Origin: Anaerolineae bacterium | Lineage (GTDB): Bacteria; Chloroflexota; Anaerolineae; CG2-30-64-16 | Direction: 5' to 3' | NCBI GenBank assembly: GCA_025454565.1 | Contig: JALOOE010000108.1 | Span: forward strand, 1 to 7,239 | Length of the DNA: 7,239 bases | In this document: in pieces, positions 4,840-7,239 of the stretch | Position numbering within the stretch: position 1 is the stretch's first letter | How the letters are laid out: every line of letters starts with the position of its first letter | Notes under the pieces: model-generated | What the model was told of the DNA's origin: nothing | Databases searched by the model: none | Seen by the model: the letters and a program-made list of their open reading frames with translations, nothing else | Made by a program: the position numbers and the translations under genes

Positions 4840-5803
4840 TCTCGATCAGCTCCTCCCGCCGCCGGCGGTACGCCACAATCGGGAAATCCCCCTGGATCAG
4901 CTTCTCCCCCATTTTCAGCGTCGTGCGCCTGGGGAGTTGCGTCACCACCACGCGGCGATCCTGGTGCGCAACGAGGGTGTTGAAGGGCATGGACAGCCGG
5001 TTGACGATGCTGCGCAGCCCCGGCACGCGCATGAAGTTTTGATATTGGCGGAGATACAGGATTGAATGCTCGTTATCGACCGGCACGAAGGCGATGATCA
5101 CCCGCATTTGCTCGCTGATATGGTTTTGCCACAGGTTGGGGAAGATGAATTCCAACCAAAACGTGACATCTGGCCGGAGCATCTCGCGCGGCCGCACCGG
5201 CGGCGTGCCGTCGTCGTGGCGATTTTGCACGTACACGCGAAAGCGATTCTCGTCCAGCCATTCGACCAGTGGGCCATCCACCACTGTTCGTCCTCCACGA
5301 CCGATGGTGTTGGCGTGGATGAACGGCACATGGACCACATCGAGCTGGTTCTCGATGGCCCGCGAGTAGTGCGTCGTCCACGGATCGCGCACACCGGCAT
5401 ACGAGAAGCTGCCGTCGATATCCGCGAACCAGGCCGGCGGCGGCAGATCTCCCGCCGGTTGGCCCCACCAGATGAAGATGAAGCCGTGCGCCTCGTGCGT
5501 CGGGTAGCCGAAAACCTTCATCTCGCGCGAGATCGACCCGCTACGGCCGTTGGCGGGGATCAGCACACAGCGGCCCGATGTGTCGAACTCGAAGCCGTGG
5601 AACGGGCACTGCACATGGTCGCCGAGCACCTTGCCTGTGCTGAGCGCCACCCCGCGATGCGGACAGGCATCCGCCAGGCACGACACCTTGCCCTGCGCAT
5701 CGCGCCAGAAGACGAGTTTCTCGCCCATGCGCGTCACGCCAACGACCTTGTTGCGCGGCACTTCGCTCGATTCGAGGACAGCATACCACTGGTTGGGAAT
5801 CAT
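4820..5803 (-). CDS. Rieske [2Fe-2S] non-heme iron oxygenase, alpha-subunit type
   Basis: A 327-aa protein of the Rieske oxygenase family, which uses NAD(P)H-derived electrons and O2 to hydroxylate or demethylate an organic substrate; a partner reductase is needed and is not in this window. Seen: the Rieske cluster ligands C47-x-H49 (CPHRG) and C66-x2-H69 (CPFHGFEF), then the mononuclear iron site N152-x2-D155-x2-H158-x4-H163, with D282 in HQDRRVVVTQ as the likely third ligand. Length fits the single-component alpha subunits (about 330-350 aa). I choose the ATG at 5801-5803 because GGAGG lies 5 bases upstream; a TTG at 5833 is in frame but lacks a good site. The last five residues and the stop come from a tandem repeat (4803-4839), so the native end may have been replaced. 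Substrate unknown: aromatic acids, sterols or chlorophyll-type tetrapyrroles are all possible in this superfamily. Confidence 0.9.
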   Translation of the reverse strand: MIPNQWYAVLESSEVPRNKVVGVTRMGEKLVFWRDAQGKVSCLADACPHRGVALSTGKVLGDHVQCPFHGFEFDTSGRCVLIPANGRSGSISREMKVFGYPTHEAHGFIFIWWGQPAGDLPPPAWFADIDGSFSYAGVRDPWTTHYSRAIENQLDVVHVPFIHANTIGRGGRTVVDGPLVEWLDENRFRVYVQNRHDDGTPPVRPREMLRPDVTFWLEFIFPNLWQNHISEQMRVIIAFVPVDNEHSILYLRQYQNFMRVPGLRSIVNRLSMPFNTLVAHQDRRVVVTQLPRRTTLKMGEKLIQGDFPIVAYRRRREELIETAAQPR

Positions 5804-5846
5804 TGAAGCCTCCATGCAAGAATCCTGACCCAACAGGCCGAAGTCA

Positions 5847-5912
5847 GACAGGATATGCAGGATGAACAGGATGGAAAGCGAGAACGATCCTGTATATCCT
5901 GTTCATCCTGTC
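5847..5912. repeat. Imperfect 26-bp inverted repeat built from AGGAT/ATCCT 9-mers
   Basis: The arms 5847-5872 and 5887-5912 match at 21 of 26 positions, separated by a 14-base loop (5873-5886). Each arm is made of 9-base steps around the core CAGGAT (or ATCCTG), so shifted pairings are also possible. It lies between the photolyase stop and the Rieske start, both on minus, and can form a long hairpin in their transcript. It could act as a terminator or RNA-stabilising element. I have the impression that ACAGGATGAACAGGAT-like repeats are common intergenic elements in many bacteria; copy number in this genome cannot be seen here. Confidence 0.85.
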
Positions 5913-5920
5913 CGATTCAA
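5891..5920 (-). promoter_or_regulatory. Possible promoter within the inverted repeat for the Rieske gene
   Basis: On the minus strand TTGAAT (5915-5920) and TATACA (5891-5896) are spaced by 18 bases. The match is moderate (4 of 6 in each box) and the -10 lies in one arm of the inverted repeat. If real, the Rieske gene has its own transcript with a leader of about 80 bases that includes the other arm. Read-through from the photolyase gene is the alternative. Confidence 0.28.
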
Positions 5921-5922
5921 GA

Positions 5923-7239
5923 TTAGCGCGTCTTGTATGCTGCCAGCACCCGCTCGCGCGCCGTGGCATGATCCACGATCGGCGCGGGGTAGTCTTGGCC
6001 GATGATGCAGCCGGCCTGGCGCTGCACGTCGGGCGGCATTAGCCACGGCGCGTGGATGTGCCTGGCCGGCACGCGGGCCAGCTCCGGCAGCCAGCGGCGG
6101 ACATATGCGCCATCCGGGTCGAACCTGGCCGCCTGAAGCGTCGGGTTGAACACGCGGAAGTAGGGTGCGGCGTCGGTGCCCACGCCGGCCGTCCACTGCC
6201 AGCCGCCGTTGTTGGCCGCCGGGTCGCCGTCGATCAGGTGCTCCATGAAGAAGCGCTCGCCCCAACGCCAGTCGATCAGCAGATCCTTCACCAGGAACGA
6301 GGCGACGATCATGCGCGCCCGGTTGTGCATCCAGCCGGTTTCCACGAGTTGCTGCATCGCCGCATCCACGATGGGATAGCCGGTGCGCCCTTCGCACCAG
6401 GCCGCGAACTGCGCCGGATCGTTCGACCAGGGGATTGCGCGCAGTTCGGGCTGAAACGCCTCCTGCAGGACGTTCGGGAAGTGATAGAGGATGGCCGTAT
6501 AGAATTCGCGCCAGATCAGCTCGTTGAGCCAGGTGGTCGCGCCAGGGCGCGCGGCGTCATTCGGCGCTGAGGCCAGCGCCTCCAGCGCGGCCACGGCGCA
6601 CTGCCGGGCCGAGATCATGCCGAAGCGCAGGTAGGGCGACAGGCGCGACGTGCCTTCGAGATCCATGCGGTTGCGGTCGTCGGCGTAGTGATGGACGGAA
6701 GACGGAGGACGGGCGACGGAAGATCTCGGCGACAGCCCGGTGAACGCGGCCAACCGTCGCAAGGCTTCGAGCTCGCCGGGCGGAAATGGGACCGACGCAG
6801 GCAGAACTGGTTTGTCGGGGATCGGCAGGCTGGCGAGATCGACGGCCGGCCCCAGGCGCTGCGATGCCAGATGCTGCGGCGTGAGCAAATCGGATCGGCG
6901 TGGGGGCGGCAGTGCTTTCCAGGCCCGGCTGTACGGCGTGAAGACGGTGTAGACGCCGCCGTCGGCTTTGCGAACCACATCGGACGGGTGGATGGTCAGG
7001 CCGGCTGTGAGGCGGAGCGGCGCCAGCGCGGCCACGGCCGTATCGCGCCGGCGGGCATAAGGCCAGACGTCTTCCTCGGCGAAAACGGCGGTCGCCCCGG
7101 TCTCGCTCACCAGCCGCGCCAGCTCGGTCGCCGGGTCGCCGCGGCGCACGATCAGGCGGCTGCCGCGGGCGCGCAGATCGGCATCCAGCGCACGGAGGCC
7201 GCCGAACAGGAACGCCAGGCGTTTCTCGCTGGCTGCAAA
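5923..7239 (-). CDS. phrB: Class I CPD photolyase, N-terminus off right edge
   Basis: At least 438 codons are open to the right edge; the family is about 470-480 aa, so roughly 40 residues of the antenna domain are missing. It uses FADH- and blue light to split cyclobutane pyrimidine dimers in DNA. Seen: the end of the alpha/beta domain (LRALDADLRARGSRLIVRRG), TSRLSPYLRFG for FAD binding, WLNELIWREFY, TGWMHNRARM, and the core DGDPAANNGGWQW followed by FNP. The electron-transfer tryptophans equivalent to E. coli W306, W359 and W382 are all present (codons at 6427-6429, 6268-6270, 6199-6201), so the enzyme looks active. A GTG at 7147-7149 is internal, not the start. Between the two domains a run of heptamer repeats (6694-6721) encodes an extra SSVARPPSSV-like linker without breaking the frame. 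The stop TAA (5923-5925) is followed by a large inverted repeat. Confidence 0.95.
   Translation of the reverse strand, partial: FAASEKRLAFLFGGLRALDADLRARGSRLIVRRGDPATELARLVSETGATAVFAEEDVWPYARRRDTAVAALAPLRLTAGLTIHPSDVVRKADGGVYTVFTPYSRAWKALPPPRRSDLLTPQHLASQRLGPAVDLASLPIPDKPVLPASVPFPPGELEALRRLAAFTGLSPRSSVARPPSSVHHYADDRNRMDLEGTSRLSPYLRFGMISARQCAVAALEALASAPNDAARPGATTWLNELIWREFYTAILYHFPNVLQEAFQPELRAIPWSNDPAQFAAWCEGRTGYPIVDAAMQQLVETGWMHNRARMIVASFLVKDLLIDWRWGERFFMEHLIDGDPAANNGGWQWTAGVGTDAAPYFRVFNPTLQAARFDPDGAYVRRWLPELARVPARHIHAPWLMPPDVQRQAGCIIGQDYPAPIVDHATARERVLAAYKTR
6694..6721. repeat. Heptanucleotide tandem array inside photolyase
   Basis: Four successive 7-base units read GACGGAA, GACGGAG, GACGGGC, GACGGAA on the plus strand. 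They lie in the photolyase linker before the FAD-domain motif HHYADDRNRMDLEGTSRL. Because 28 is not a multiple of three, neighbouring bases must have adjusted to keep the frame open. The encoded stretch is Ser/Pro/Arg-rich and probably flexible. Confidence 0.85.

Noticed and set aside
4637..5065. 142-codon plus frame crossing the tandem repeat and the Rieske gene end
   Set aside because: Half is repeat DNA and half is antisense to the Rieske gene; no family resemblance.
5066..5806. 246-codon open frame on plus opposite the Rieske gene
   Set aside because: The minus strand encodes all Rieske and iron ligands; the plus frame is a shadow.
5804..5833. TTG at 5833 as start of the Rieske gene
   Set aside because: The ATG at 5801-5803 has a GGAGG site at good spacing and the protein then begins directly with the family's MIPNQWY-like opening.

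Overview
The window is a GC-rich (roughly 60% or more by eye) bacterial chromosomal segment with mostly single-copy metabolic and repair genes, short intergenic gaps, sigma70-like promoters and several intergenic repeats. The gene families together (a DUF2089 zinc-ribbon/HTH regulator, a LiaF-like membrane protein with a beta-repeat tail, a small protein next to a DUF6516-like remnant, a Rieske oxygenase and a class I photolyase) fit a Chloroflexota (Anaerolineae-like) bacterium. That assignment is inference from family composition; there is no rRNA or marker gene here.

Layout, left to right. (1) 1-299, minus: the N-terminal 99 codons of a DUF2089 regulator, running off the left edge, with a near-consensus extended -10 promoter at 372-400. 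(2) 481-509, plus: a second strong promoter facing the other way, driving a Gfo/Idh/MocA oxidoreductase (569-1723) with an unusual Cys cluster. (3) 1847-2779, plus: a three-helix membrane protein of the LiaI/LiaF/toast_rack type, closed by a stem-loop terminator at 2803-2830. (4) 2857-2885: promoter, then an NAD(P)-dependent SDR epimerase/reductase (2932-3954), and 6 bases later a 67-aa small protein (3961-4164). (5) 4163-4557: two decayed gene ends that face and abut each other. One is a DUF6516-like fragment on plus; the other is the C-terminal PD-(D/E)xK nuclease end of a type III-like restriction Res protein on minus. This looks like the scar of a former defence or toxin-antitoxin locus. 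(6) 4646-4839: hairpin-rich repeats including 2.5 tandem copies of a 70-bp unit, whose last partial copy supplies the stop codon of the next gene. (7) 4820-5803, minus: a Rieske non-heme iron oxygenase. (8) 5847-5912: a long imperfect inverted repeat. (9) 5923-7239, minus: a class I CPD photolyase lacking its N-terminus at the right edge and carrying a heptanucleotide repeat array inside its interdomain linker.

Functionally the genes do not form one pathway. The DUF2089 regulator and the LiaF-like protein may belong to the same envelope-stress theme although a dehydrogenase gene lies between them. The epimerase and the 67-aa gene are closely spaced and probably co-transcribed. The photolyase and Rieske gene are co-directional but separated by the inverted repeat. 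I see no complete undescribed multi-gene system. The parts most worth a second look are the degraded defence scar with its surviving small protein, the 70-bp tandem repeat fused to a gene end, and the heptamer array inside photolyase.
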